Assembly: GCA_009760855.2 (NCBI GenBank)
Contig: WPIO01000050.1
Coordinates: 769,501 to 833,500 of the forward strand
Reading direction: 5' to 3'
Source: Cristatella mucedo
Taxonomy: Eukaryota > Bryozoa > Phylactolaemata > Cristatellidae
Length of the DNA: 64,000 bases
Shown here: in pieces, positions 42,950 through 54,322 of the stretch
Layout of the letters: each line of letters begins with the position of its first letter
Numbering within the stretch: position 1 is the stretch's first letter
The notes under the pieces: model-generated
What the model saw: the letters and a program-made list of their open reading frames with translations, nothing else
The model's database searches: none
Told to the model about the DNA's origin: nothing
Position numbers and translations under genes: made by a program

Positions 42950-44180
42950 ACCACGTACGTCTGTGATGACTCGTGACAGCGAACAGATTAATCACCAACT
43001 CGCGCTTCGGCCGGAGCCACCGATTCGCAGTCAGGTCTCGCGCGAGCGACATCCCTCGTCGGCGGCGGGCGCTCGCGACCATTGAACTCGCGCTGGCCAT
43101 CGAAGAAACCCGGACGAAAAAGAAGCCGCCTCCTCGAAAATCCGCGCGTGCGACGCGCATGGGAGCTGCCGGCTGCCGTGATGGCGAAAGAGGTCACGGC
43201 CTTGTCGACCTTCCGAACAATTTGTTTCCATCGATTGGACGACATTAAAGTGAAGCAGCCGTCGGCGGAGAGCCGGCGGAAAGTCCTCGCCAGTCTGGCG
43301 GCCGCGAGGCAGCGCTCGCGGCTGAGACGGCAGACGCTTTCACCACGGCAGCCGCCGCTGGACATCGTCGAAGGCGCGAGCGCACATGCTCCCGCTTGGA
43401 GCGACGGCTTCCGGCGCGGCGATGGCGCCGCACTAGCACGTGGCTGCGACGTCCCTATTTCGCGCGCGAATTCCGAGCACTTTGGCGGCCCTGTAGAAGT
43501 CGCCCAGCACATCGAGCAGACGACAAGCGGTCGTAGCGGCGGCGGCGGTGCCAGCGCCGCCACCGCCGCCCGAACGTCCCCCCGTGGCGGCGGCGGCGTC
43601 GGCAGCGGTCGACGCGTTCAGCTGCAGCTGCTGCAGGACGTGCAGCTTGCTGACGAAGCGCTCCAGACAGTTGCGCACCCGTCCTGGCACGCTCTGCCAG
43701 CAGTCGAGCAGACGGCGCGACGCATCGCCGATTCCTCGGAGCTACAAAGCAGCGGCGGCTATTCCGACTGTGCGCCTGCCCGCGTGCTCGTGCGTCGCCG
43801 GATGCCGCGTTGCTACATCCGGCGACGCTGAGTTTCGAAGCGTTGTGTGGCCACGATCGGTCGCCAAATCTGTCGGCTGCCGATCGTGCGATCGGCCGCC
43901 GAACTCGGCGGAGTCTTCCGTTTGCGGCTGCCGACAGACTTCATCTGCCGATTTGCCGCAGCTGCCCGAGCGTCCGCTCAGCAGGCCTCGCGGCGCGGCG
44001 GCACGTACGTACGCTCGTGTCGTTAGGCTCTGCCACTCGGAAAGCGTTGACGCCCATCCCGGTCGCTGCCTGTTGAAAAATGCGGAGAATGCGGAGAAGA
44101 GAGAGATCAGCAGGCAGCGGCAGCAGCGGCAGGCAGGCATTCGACATGTTTTGCATTATTTTCTTTACTAAAATTAATCA
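42950..44180. repeat. GC-rich repeat block D, array copy IV (best preserved)
   Basis: Follows the (ACATT)n remnant: ACTCGTGACAGCGAACAG, CAGGTCTCGCGCGAGCGAC, GACGACATTAAAGTGAAGC, GCAGTCGAGCAGACGGC (about 43701), CCCATCCCGGTCGCTGCCTG (about 44053) and a CAG/GGCAG-rich tail. The plus frame 43082-43831 (249 codons) and minus frame 43563-42988 (191 codons) are both long. On the minus strand, RLLDCWQSVPGRVRNCLERF followed by VSKLHVLQQL looks protein-like and partly recurs in copy I (RLLDCWKS). Whether D descends from a gene is undecided. Confidence 0.75.
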
Positions 44181-44220
44181 CCTAGTATCGTAGCGAGTAA
44201 TTAATTACTAAAATTACTAA

Positions 44221-44261
44221 AAAGCCTGCCCAGCGCTCTAAAGTAGCGCTGGGCAGGCTTT
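44221..44261. repeat. Perfect 17-bp inverted repeat, 7-nt loop
   Basis: AAAGCCTGCCCAGCGCT (44221-44237) and its exact complement (44245-44261) flank CTAAAGT. It lies at the D/E boundary of copy IV and has no counterpart in copies I or III. Confidence 0.97.
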
Positions 44262-44934
44262 GCACGCTTTGTACCGGACACGCTGGAAAAGGAGCTATAG
44301 TCGATAGTTTCGTGATGATATGTAGGATAGCAGGTTAACAGGCGTCACAATGTCTCATCTGCACAGCATGAGCAGCCGAGAATGCTAAGAGCTAGCAATT
44401 CCCGAGGGCTGACCAGTAGGGCTACAAAGCGTTCGTATTTTTGAATTTTAAATACCATAAGACCAGTGGATATATTGGAATCATTCACATGCGAGTCCCA
44501 CGTTTTGTGAGCACGCAAAAGCGTGCACAAGGAAAGTGCCTCGTCAACCAAAAGGATTCAATGTTGTTTAGAGGCGTTGGTAAAAGATTTAAGTCAAGGA
44601 GCCAGTTGTACGGTTACTAGCCTGTTTTACTGCTAGTTTGGATGGGTAGGTTGAGGAAGTAGAATTGTGAAATCCAATTGCAGGTGACAGAACCTAAAAA
44701 TCAATACACTTCTTGATACGAAGCCTCTGATGGTCGGTGAGAAGCTTCGTCGTAGCTTAGCTGTTACGACGCTGACGATGGACAAGCCTAGATGTCAAGT
44801 TCTGCACTGACTCTGAGTGTCTCACTTTAGGGGCATGAAGAAAGTTCATGACCGCGGATTCAGGCGATGGCGCAATGATCGGTAAAACAATATTCTTCAA
44901 AGTAAATCCGGAATAGAGACTTTTGTCTCGTCTT
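44262..44934 (-). mobile_element. LINE type E remnant, array copy IV
   Basis: The best E copy. Its antisense carries the CR1/L2 C-terminal layout. The stretch 44690-44815 (CAATACACTTCTTGATACGA, GGTCGGTGAGAAGCTTCG, ACGACGCTGACGATGGACAA, GCCTAGATGTCAAGTTCTGC) parallels the antisense of family A around HITPLLADLHWLPVKQRIDF. E is therefore a relative of family A, older and on the minus strand. Confidence 0.7.
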
Positions 44935-45112
44935 GATCGCGTTGGGGAGCGTCACCGATCTCCGCTGTCCGCAGTCAGCCATCCACGCATCTAGCCCAAT
45001 AATTTCGTAAAAAACCAGCCACAAACGGCTCGCAATGTCTAAACGAGATGTACGGTGAACCTTGATTTGGTGCCGCCGCCTGGCTGTGATTCGATCGAGA
45101 TGATTGGGACGA

Positions 45113-45179
45113 AGACAGAGAGAGGAAGAAGAGAGAGGGACACAAAGAAAGAGCTAGAGAGAGATAGCGAGAGAAAGAC

Positions 45180-45251
<72 letters not shown>

Positions 45252-45500
45252 AGACAGAGAAAGAGAGAGAGAGAGTGAGAGAGAGGGAGACAGAGATAGA
45301 GAGATAGAGTGCTAGAGAGAGAAAGAGAGAAGATAGAAAGAGAAAGCGAGAGAGAAGATAGAGGTAGAGAAAGAGAGAGAGACAGACAGACAGACAGAAA
45401 GACAGACAGACAGACAAATAGACAGACAGACAGAGAGAGACAGAGATAGAGTGCTAGAGAGAGAAAGCGAGAGAGAAAAAGCGAGAGAGACGATAGAAAG
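45113..45500. repeat. (GA)n/(GACA)n polypurine tract
   Basis: Nearly 390 bp of almost pure purine on the plus strand. The minus strand is an open Leu/Ser-rich frame with no coding significance. Confidence 0.95.
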
Positions 45501-45685
45501 AGGGGGGTCAAGATATTAGAGATCCGGACGTAGATAGAAATGGAAATTGAGGTTGAGACAGCGACAGAAAAAATGGAGATTGAGACAAAGGCAAAGAGTG
45601 ATAGGAATAGGTAAAAGGGTTGAGGCAGAGATACAGCTGGAGACGAAAAGGGAGGTGAAGGCAAAAGCAAAGACGGAGATAAATG

Positions 45686-45804
<119 letters not shown>

Positions 45805-46095
45805 GGAAGAGATAGGCTAAAAATAGAGGTGATTATGTAGTAAGACAGAGGTAGAGTATCGGAAAGAGGGGCAGAAAGAGAGAGTAAGTATTATGCAGTC
45901 GCAACGCAAGGCAGAGCAACAAAGTCGGTGAAGCGGTGAAAAATACAGCGACGCAGGGAAACAATAGGAACGCTATGATCGATTAAGTCGCGGATTTCGT
46001 GGACTTTCTTGAGGGTCAAAGTCAACGAATCGGTGGCTGAGGCGTTGGTGCCGACCACCAGCGATTGGTGGTGCCACGTTTGCATCATCTCTCAT

Positions 46096-47700
46096 CCCGC
46101 AATTGAGCAGCGGCGGCGGCCGAGAGCATCGCGGCCATCGTCCATGTTTTAATCGGGTGAGTAGTCGTGCTGCCAGATCGCGAGAGGCGCCGGGTGGTTA
46201 GCGTAAAGTAACCGCCGTGGAAACGGCTCGGTGGCGGAGCGCGCCTGTGTCGCTGACCAGTGCCGTCAATCATTTTTAGGGTCAGAGCATCATTTCATGT
46301 CAAAGAGTTGACGGGGAGCGGACGCGCGGCGGCGGCGGCTGCGTCGGCGGCGGTAGTGGAGGGCGACGGAGCTGCCTCACTCTGCAGCGTGCGTCACTCA
46401 CCTGAATGCATCCAGCCTCGCGCGTCGCGGCGCAAAATGCCTCTCGCTCCAGCAGCTGTAGCCGCGGCTCGTTCGCACCTCGCGCTTGCTGAGCGAGCGC
46501 TCCGAGCAGGCGGAGAATGAGGAGGAGGCTTACAGCGAGCAGCGAAGCAGTGCGGCCTGGAGCGAGCGAAGCAGAGCACGGCGTAGAACCGGCGCGGAGA
46601 ACCGACACATGGACCATCTAGGGTCCGCTGTCACCGACAGCATCAGCGTGCGATGATAGTAGTTGTCATTTATGCAAAACGACAATGCTGGTGCTTCGCA
46701 TTAATGCGGCCAAGAAAGAAAGCGACATCTTAACTATTCAGCCTGAAGCGGCAGCGCACACAGCGGATTAGTCACGGGCCCAGGAAACGCTGAGCAGCGC
46801 TCGCCGCGTCAGCGTAGCGTCAACGTTCCCAACGCATCAACTGTGCGCGGCGTCTGCAGTGCTGTCGTCGTCAGCGCCACCTAGCGGCGTATCGCTGTCG
46901 CGCGCGCTCACCTCGTTCGAGCAGCTTGTCCATGTTGGTCGGTCGGTGATTGTGTTCGGAATGAACGTTGCACCGCTTTATATAGCGGGTCTCGGCAGCA
47001 CGTGTCGAAGCTTCCCTTGGATGGTCATTGCCGCTTCGCGGCTGACTTTGCCGTGTACTGGCCGGCGTCCCTCGAGAACGAGCGACCGCCGCGTCTCTTC
47101 ATGACAGCGATCGTCGCCTCGGGAGATCGGCGTTCCAGATACTGACATAACCATTCGCCTCCGCGACCGATCACGTGGCCTGAGCACATGCGCCGGCCGC
47201 TCTCTTCGCGAAGCCGGCGCGCGCCACTTACGGTGACGACGCGACAACGCTTCGAAAGTTTTCGAATGATCCACCGAGGTTTGCGGAGTCTGCAAAGGCG
47301 AGCGAGCGGGTGCGACGTCAGCGAAGCGACGCGATGGCAGCGGCCCGAAGTGGCGATGACCGTCTCGTCGCGCGCGACGGCCATCGATGGACGATGCGGC
47401 GCCCCGCGCGGTCGGCCGGGGGGAGGAGCATGCGAACGAGCACGCGAGCAGCGTTGGGCACGAGCGGGCACGTGCGCAGCGTTGGGCGCGAGCGGGCACG
47501 TGCGCTGCGTTGAGCGCGAGCGCGCCACAGCCAAAGAAGCAGTGTAAATTGGGCGGTCACTTTCGTGCCGAGAAATATCGGCTCTCTACTTCGGCCGCAT
47601 GGCGAATGTCGGAACGCCATCGTGGGCGCCCGAAGTTCTAGCGGTGCGTAATCTCTTCGTTTCGCCGACGACCGCGGTTAGGAGCGATCGAGTTGACGTC
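46096..47700. repeat. Blocks C2-C3, array copy IV
   Basis: C2 (46096-46740) and C3 (46741-47700) match copy III with the 700-bp segment missing at about 47545. A short repeated phrase GGGCACGTGCG.(A/T)GCGTTG.GC(A/G)CGAGC occurs two to three times at 47455-47520. TTTATATAGC occurs at 46977. Overlapping open frames on both strands reflect high GC content. Confidence 0.72.
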
Positions 47701-49239
47701 CAGCTCGACTGAGTTGGACGCTCGCGATCGCATTACAGTCGCGAGGCTCGGAGCCGGAGACAGGAGATGGAGGCCAGCCGCGGCGAGAACCAGGGCGGAG
47801 TCGCGCGACGCAGGTCGAAGACCAGGGCCGAACACGCCGCGCGCGCGCGCTCGCGTCTTGCGACGGTCAAAGAATGGCGGCAAAAGTCGCCGCCCCCGGC
47901 CGCCGCACGTGCAGCGCTCACGTGCGAACGACGTCGGCGCGCTCCCGGAAATTGCCCGTCCATCGGCTCGCTCGCTAATTGCCTTTGGTAAGAACTAGTC
48001 CCTAGCGTATCGAGTGGCCTTACAGGTAAAGTTCGCCGCAGTAGCAACGAGTCAGGTCTGGCGCCGACGAGCGACCAATCGCGTGCGGCTTCGCACACGA
48101 TTGGTCGCCGCCTCGCCCGCTTCTAACCGCAAAGGGCAGGACCTGGAACGCTTGCCTAAGCTCGCGCCTCGCTACGCCGCGGACGTCGGCCAATCGACGC
48201 CGATAGTGGCGCTGCTTCGACGGCCGTCTGGACCGGAGAAAGCAGCGCAGACTCGCCGTCCAGTCGGCGGTCGAACTCCTTCTTCGTGCAAAACCTAGAA
48301 AGCGAATAGCGACAAAGTGAACGACTATGCGGCGCCACTGACGACGACGCGGCTCGCGCACTTCCGCCGGAAAATGTCCGCCTCCGTCGGGAGCTCAGCG
48401 ACTGCGGCCGGCGCTTCTTTGCCAGCCGCAGTCGCTTGGCGCATCGCTGGCGCCAACGCGCGTAGTCGCCCGCTGAGCGGTATCGTTCTGCCACCGGTCA
48501 TCCTATCGCGGCAACTTGCAGATTCTCTGTCTGTGTTCGCGGCCGATGTTGAGCACGCGAGCATTGAGCTGACGCGCCAAGCCTTCGAAAGTTCACGAAA
48601 TTTCAGTAATGACCCGATGTATGAGTAATAACGCAGTGATAATTGCAGCAAGCTCGCGAGGCAAACGTGACTCACGCGAGAGACGCGGCTCGCGTGAAAA
48701 GCGCTGCTCGCGAAATTGCTGCCGAGCGACTTTTTCCCCGTTCGTAGGCCACTTTTCCCGCTTTTGTACGGATTGTATATTGCAGATCATACGATTGCAA
48801 AGGTCTGCCCCGAGGCAACGAGCCAATTTCCAATCCGGTAGAATTGAGAATCGGCAATAGACTTTCAGTAATGATCGTTATAGTTTCTCTTGCACGTCTT
48901 CCCATCGGTTACGAATCGACAGCAGACAGCAATACTACCAGCATTGCTTTGCGGCGACTAGAAGTACTTTGGTAACGGTCAGTAGGCGGAACTGCTCTGC
49001 AGCTGATCACAACTAGCCAGGCGCTTGAGCACGTGCGTTACAGCATACTCGCGTGGGTACTGTATGAGAGTGCGGCTGCACAGAGTTCACCGGAGTTTAA
49101 TTTCATTTTTCTAGAACAGCGGATTAAAATGTTTTTTTCGGCGATGGCTATGCTCCTAGATATCAGAAGAAAAGGCCGAGCTATGTTGCCTAAAGTAAGA
49201 CGTTGCCGATTGGTGATCGCTATGATGGACGACCGATCC
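47701..49239. other. GC-rich to mixed unassigned region
   Basis: CpG-rich to about 48500, then more balanced. No gene family recognised. At 48650-48725 the sequence repeats CTCGCG(A/T)G-type words (antisense SREPRLSRESRLPRE), a short degenerate array. A hairpin at 48071-48108 is listed separately. Confidence 0.4.
48071..48108. repeat. 17-bp inverted repeat, 4-nt loop
   Basis: GCGACCAATCGCGTGCG (48071-48087) and CGCACACGATTGGTCGC (48092-48108) pair at 16 of 17 positions. The single mismatch is C-A on the plus strand and would be G-U in minus-strand RNA. Confidence 0.95.
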
Positions 49240-49419
49240 ATGGTGGCACACTAGGTAAGGCGGTTGCTTTCACGACCTCGGCCCCGAGGTCGTGGGTTCG
49301 ATTCCTGCGGTGGGCGATTCTTTATCGCCACTACAAGCGGTGGTGATAGCCGTAAAGGCTCTTCTGTCACTATACAAAAAGAGGCTGTTTAATCAGCTAG
49401 GATTTATTTATTTATTTAT
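49240..49419 (+). mobile_element. tRNA-derived SINE, copy 1
   Basis: GCACACTAGGTAAGGCGGTT resembles a pol III A box and GGTTCGATTCC (about 49296) is an exact B box. The body CGGTGGTGATAGCCGTAAAGG, CTCTTCTGTCACTATAC, AAGAGGCTGTTTAATCAGC ends in an ATTT-repeat tail. It is about 92% identical by eye to 63685-63860. The region between the boxes forms a perfect hairpin CACGACCTCGG/CCGAGGTCGTG instead of a canonical anticodon arm, so it is a SINE and not a tRNA gene. Confidence 0.85.
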
Positions 49420-49800
49420 CGAGCAGACGTTCTTTCGCAGTCGAACCAAGTCTGGCCATTGCGAAAGCTCTGCTATACGGGCTTGTTCGATTGACCGCTG
49501 CCCTTACGAAGGCTCGCTGTGCGGCTTCCACCTCCGCTGAGAATTGGGCCGCAAACGCGCTCTCGTAACGGTGCTAGTCAAGGCTGCCGCGCATCATATA
49601 CTGGCGCCTCCGGAACCTTGTATCGCCGCTAGCTACTTTTAGGCGCTGTATCAATGCATGCAGGTACGTGCCGACGGAAGCAGCAGAAACACGACAGCGA
49701 CGGCACTGAGCTGCAAGAGTTCCAAGCGGCGGTGATAGCGTCAAGACTCCTCTGCCGCAATGCAAACGAGGCTGCTAAATCAGGTAATAGCTTTAACTGA
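49420..49800. repeat. Repeat G, copy 2, with SINE-like end
   Basis: 49490-49745 aligns with 19140-19400. 49735-49795 (GGTGATAGCGTCAAGACTCC, TCTGCCGCAATGCAAACGAG, GCTGCTAAATCAGGTAATA) resembles the 3' body of the SINE immediately upstream, suggesting that G is an older SINE-related repeat. Confidence 0.6.
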
Positions 49801-51129
49801 TTTTATAGAATATTATTAAGTTGTATTTATTTATTGCTATTATTTATATTTATATAAAAGCTTATATAAAAGCTTTCATAGCAGAAAATTGGGTGCGTCC
49901 TCAAGACGAAGCAGACGTGGGTGCGGGATAAGTTTCGCATTGAGAACAGTGAGCAGGCTCGCTATTTAAAGGACCTCTTAGTTAAGAACGGCGCGATTAA
50001 CAGCTGCTGGCTCATCATGCTTGTATGCACCAGCGAGAATTATTCGTCAGCGGTTTCTCACTTCCCGCATATCTGGAGCGCGATTTCGTTACCGGGGTAA
50101 CATTCAAAATCCTCGTCGTTATGCTGCACTGAAGTTTTCTTTTGGCAAAAACCCAAGGATGTTAGGCAAATTATAACAAAAGAAATGAAAGATACTTAAG
50201 TCTCACTAGCCGCGCCAGAAATGAAGCTTAACACATAGCAAAAAAGCAATACACAGGAAGTTCAAGTGGTTGATAAGACCGTGCCAACTTTGCTTGACCA
50301 AGAGTGTACAATTTGCGTATTTTTAGCTTCCTAGTATTGCCTTTAAAAACATCACTGTTAACTCATTTTAAAAGATATTTTCGGACATTTATAAGTTCTG
50401 TGCTTAGGCAAGTTAATAATCTCGGTTATGCGTAAACTTTCGGACATGCGAAGCGGCACAAAAGATGGCACGCAACAGCGAGGCCAAACTGCATGTTTAA
50501 AAGATTGAGCATGACGCACCTGCCGGAGCGGCAGGCAGCAGGTGCGCTATCTTGCAACTAAGATCACAACACGGCTAGACACCTAAAGTGAAAGTAATTT
50601 TGAAAGTGCGTGCCCAAGGAAAGAGGCTCGGCAACAAACGGTAGCTTGCGGTCTGACTAAACATAGCGTGAGCGATGGCCGCGCGCGGTGCATCGCACCG
50701 TAGGCACGTCGATGCCACGCAGCCGCTCACCTGCAGATCGATCGGTCACTGACCGAGTTGGTGCGCGAGAATGCTGCTAAAGCGGGCGGCGTGAGAAAAG
50801 GGGAGCGGATCACATCTTAGGGCTCCGCGATGCATTGCGAACATCTCGCTGCGCGAGAGTGCGCTCTTAGAGGTTCCCCCGCCAAGAGAGCGCTCTGCCC
50901 GGCGCCGATGGCCAGACGGTCGCTGTGTGCCCTGAGAGGCGTCCAGAGCGTGTGCCCCACGCCCTTCCGCGTGCGGAAACTCTCGAAATATCGCACTTCT
51001 ATCGCGCTGGACGCGCACTCGTGGAACGCGCCCACGCGCTGGAGGCTAGCCATGTTTTTGCCTCACAATGGGCACCATCGGCAGCTCGTCCTGCTGCCTT
51101 CCGTTCGTAAAGGGCCTCGAAGCGATTCG

Positions 51130-51173
<44 letters not shown>

Positions 51174-51744
51174 CTGCTGATAAAGCTGGACGCATCCACT
51201 CATTTTCACTTGCGCAGAGTAGCGACTCTCGCTACATTATAAGCTCGCTCCGACTAGGCGAGAGCCAGAAATTCGTGACAGTTTGGTCGCTGACAATTCC
51301 ACGCGGAAGCCGGCTTTCGCCTCTCATTGGCTGGCTGCTTCCCTGACTCACTGGCGATCGATCCATTTTTGCACACCGCTTTGAGCTGTCGCTCTTCAGA
51401 ATCGAGCGGCGCATCTCAGTGGTCGGGCTACGCAGCCGCCGCTGCGACGCTCACGCCGCGGATCGCCATTCTAAGCGGTGGCACGCTGCTGTCGGCCACT
51501 GAGCCTTCCTCGTACGTCAGAAAGCTTCAAATTCTGCCCACCTGATATTTTCACAATTCGCACGCCGCTCTAGTAGCAGCTAGCCTTCGTATACTGTCTA
51601 ACGGTAGCATTCATCTTAAAGGTTACGCGGAAGCCTAGTTTTGTCCAGAAATCGTTAAGGTTTTCCTTAAAAATTGGCTCCATCGTCGTCACATCAGCAA
51701 TCATGGTGCGGAGACTTGGCGTCATCTACTAAAAGTGGCGTTAT
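49801..51744. other. Unassigned region with an (AG)n tract
   Basis: About 1.9 kb without a recognisable element. A pure (GA)n tract lies at 51131-51171. Frames around 50830-51180 run into the AG tract and show no domain. Confidence 0.4.
51131..51171. repeat. (GA)n microsatellite
   Basis: About 20 uninterrupted GA units. Confidence 0.95.
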
Positions 51745-51975
51745 AGTGGATGTATTTATCTCCGTTCGCAACTCCACAAAACCGCAGACAATGTGGGCGT
51801 TACGTAGGTGAGTTTTGTATAGCACACTCACAGCCTAAGCGGCTTTCGGTACGCATTCGGTAGTCGACAGACTTCATCTCACGCAGCAAAGAGAACTGGG
51901 AAGCATAGCACAGTCAGCGTATTAGTTGAGGTAATGAAGGGCATGGAAGTAGCAGCTCAGGACTGCTGGAAACCT
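51745..51975 (-). mobile_element. LINE family B, 3' UTR fragment
   Basis: Minus-strand B terminus: TATCTCCGTTCGCAACTCC through GCCTAAGCGGCTTTCGGTAC to AGTAGCAGCTCAGGACTGCT. The ACATT tail itself has decayed (GTGGATGTATTTATC). Confidence 0.9.
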
Positions 51976-53234
51976 GCCTTTTCACCCATGTATTGCAAGT
52001 ATCACAGTTTTAATGAAACTCAGCAGCTACGATTGTCATTCGTGAGCATTTTAACGCTGCAATATACTTCTAGCTGAATAGAGCACTTACTTCTTCTGAA
52101 GCATTGCATTGACTGGCTCGAGGTTGGCGTATCTCAAATTGTTTATCTCCCATTCTTTGGCTCACTATCTGAGCTGGAGTAAGCGAATGAGAGGATCTAA
52201 TCATCTTTAGTCGCCGTTCAGTCTCTTTTCACGGGAGTCTTCCTCTTTAGCAGTCGCTAATTTGTCTAGGCTTGGTTATCTGTGCAGGCAAGCCAAATCA
52301 AAGGCATAAGAGACCCTGATATTGTGTCAGTAGCCGCGCATTTAGAGCCAGGAAGTCTGTACTGGCAGCTCACGTTGCAGCTTCGCACGCCCTGAAGCTC
52401 GACGATTTAAGTGAATACGACTGCCCGCTCCTCACGGAATCCGCTAAAGCGAGCAATGTGATTCGCTCCTCGTATGTCACGTGTCCACTCTCTTCGCGCG
52501 CTTTTTCTTTCCACTAATCAAGCGACTAGTTTCTCGCTGAGCATGATTGAAGTGTCTGGAAATACTTCGTGCCATCGAAGGGCACTGATACCCTTATGAA
52601 TAGCATTACTTTTAATTCTACTAGCGATACGCGAAATTGTTCCACCACTGGGCAAAACATCTACTTGCGTAAATTCCGGTCGCACCTCGGCAGCTTGCTT
52701 AGCTCGAAGCTGTTCCGATAATTAAAGATGGCGCATGGAAAGGGCGACGCGTTCAATCTCTCGTGGTGATTAATTACGCGGTCAGCAAGAAGACAGTAAT
52801 CAGCACAAGGCCCGTTAATACAGAAGTATTATCGATCGCTCTGTCTGTGCGGACAGCCTTCCTGGAAATGTCGAACGTGCGAGACACATACATTCGCTAA
52901 TTAGCGGTAGAAGAAACAGTTGGAGGCAAAGAGAGGCGGCAAAGATGAGCGTCGGCGGCGGCAAGCGGTGGAGCGCACACGCAGTCGGGTGAGCGGCCGC
53001 TGAAACTTCGTTAATAAAATAATACAGCAACCAATCTGCGCCCTCTTTCTGGGCATTTTGCAAAGCTGCTGTCAATGGTAACCTGCACAGCGTCCCCGTG
53101 CATCACTCGGCGTCGCCACCGTCGCACCGTCGCACGGAGGAAACTTGCAGCGAGCCCACAAAAGGCTGTAGCGAGCGAGCTTTTCTTCATTCGGTTCTGC
53201 CAACGCTTGTCACGCAAAGTCAGCCGAGACTGAG
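51976..53234. other. Unassigned region
   Basis: Nothing recognised. Minus-strand frames at 52815-53217 show no domain. Confidence 0.4.
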
Positions 53235-53960
53235 ATTAGAGCTTTGGAAGCTCGGGAACTCAAAATGACGCGGTCGTCTCCAAAGGTTTTTCCTGCTGTT
53301 AACTGAAGGCGCTGGCTGATAAACGGCTTGGTTCTAGCAAGCCGAGAGTACGACGCCTAGCCTGACCAGTGAGCGGCTATCCTCGGCTGCCGGGAGCCAG
53401 TCAATGAAGTGACCTAACGTTGCTTGCCGAAATCGTGACGTGAATACGCTGGTTGTGATGAGGAGCCAATACAAATCTGTAAAATTAGGTATGATTTCGC
53501 AATGGCAGTATCCACGATAGACAAACCTATTTGTATAGTTGATACCAACTGTCAGTACCTAGTTGCAAAGGCGAGAAGACCTGCAAGTCGCGAATTGCAC
53601 AAGACAAAGGGGAAGGTCATACAGGTATGAACAAATAAGAAGTTGCAGATTTTTCTTAGCAACCCAAAGCTTCTATAGCGGTAAGCATCCAAAGTACTAG
53701 TTTTTTATCCGCCTGACTTGTCCGGCCATCACCCTCTTTCGGCTGAGAATAGCGAACCCAATTTTTGGGTGCGCTCGGAAGCTCACCAGCATGCGTGGTG
53801 GCCGCTACCGCGCGGTTCCTCGTTCCATAATAAACTGCAAATGTCTGGGCAGTCTTTTGCTGCGCGCGACTCCTCGCACAAATCCAACAAGTGGGAACTT
53901 GACCGCGGAGCTGATGCAATCGCTTAGCGAAAGGTCAGTTGGAAATTGTACACCCAGATT
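53235..53960 (-). mobile_element. Old CR1/L2-like LINE remnant (type A/E)
   Basis: The antisense aligns loosely with the family A C-terminus: GGTCGTCTCCAAAGG, ACGACGCCTAGCCTGACCAG, CAATGAAGTGACCTAACG, then ACGATAGACAAACCTATTTG, and, after about 250 unrelated bases, CCGCGGAGCTGATGCAATCG, CTTAGCGAAAGGTCAG. It is highly decayed. Confidence 0.65.
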
Positions 53961-54240
53961 TCACGCAGAGGTTGCATGACATTTAGGTGGAGAAGTTCGC
54001 CCATTTCTGATTACTAATAAGTTGGCCTTCAACTACCCCTATGCTAAATAGCTGCTTTGGGAGGTAGGGAGGACGCAATGGGGGTGGACCGTCACTTAAT
54101 TTCTTCGTCGAAACCGCCAATTACTCAGCTGGTATTTTTGTGCTGTTGCTGAGCATGAGCTGTTCTCGAATGAGCTCTTTTAAGGAAGACCCTGCTAAGC
54201 ACGAGGGGTGCAATGTCACCATAGTTTAGATAGTGCTTTT

Positions 54241-54322
54241 TTGCAGCAACTGTGACGTGCCTAGAAAGAGATTGAGTTATCTGAGGGCTCTATATCAAAG
54301 TTAATATTAGTATTATTATTAC
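54241..54322 (+). mobile_element. LINE family A, tail-only insertion
   Basis: TTGCAGCAACTGTGACGTGCC, AGAAAGAGATTGAGTTATCTGAGGG, then TTAATATTAGTATTATTATT: only about 80 bp of the 3' end. Its hairpin stem is largely broken, so it is old. Confidence 0.82.

Noticed and set aside
43082-43831. 249-codon plus-strand frame as a host gene
   Set aside because: Lies in GC-rich repeat D, where the opposite strand is equally open. Homologous copies do not keep the frame.
45154-45670. Long minus-strand Ser/Leu-rich open frame
   Set aside because: Translation of a (GA)n/(GACA)n simple repeat.
49240-49330. tRNA gene
   Set aside because: A and B boxes are present, but the region between them forms a long perfect hairpin rather than D and anticodon arms, no acceptor stem pairs, and a shared non-tRNA body plus tail follows in three copies. 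It is a SINE.
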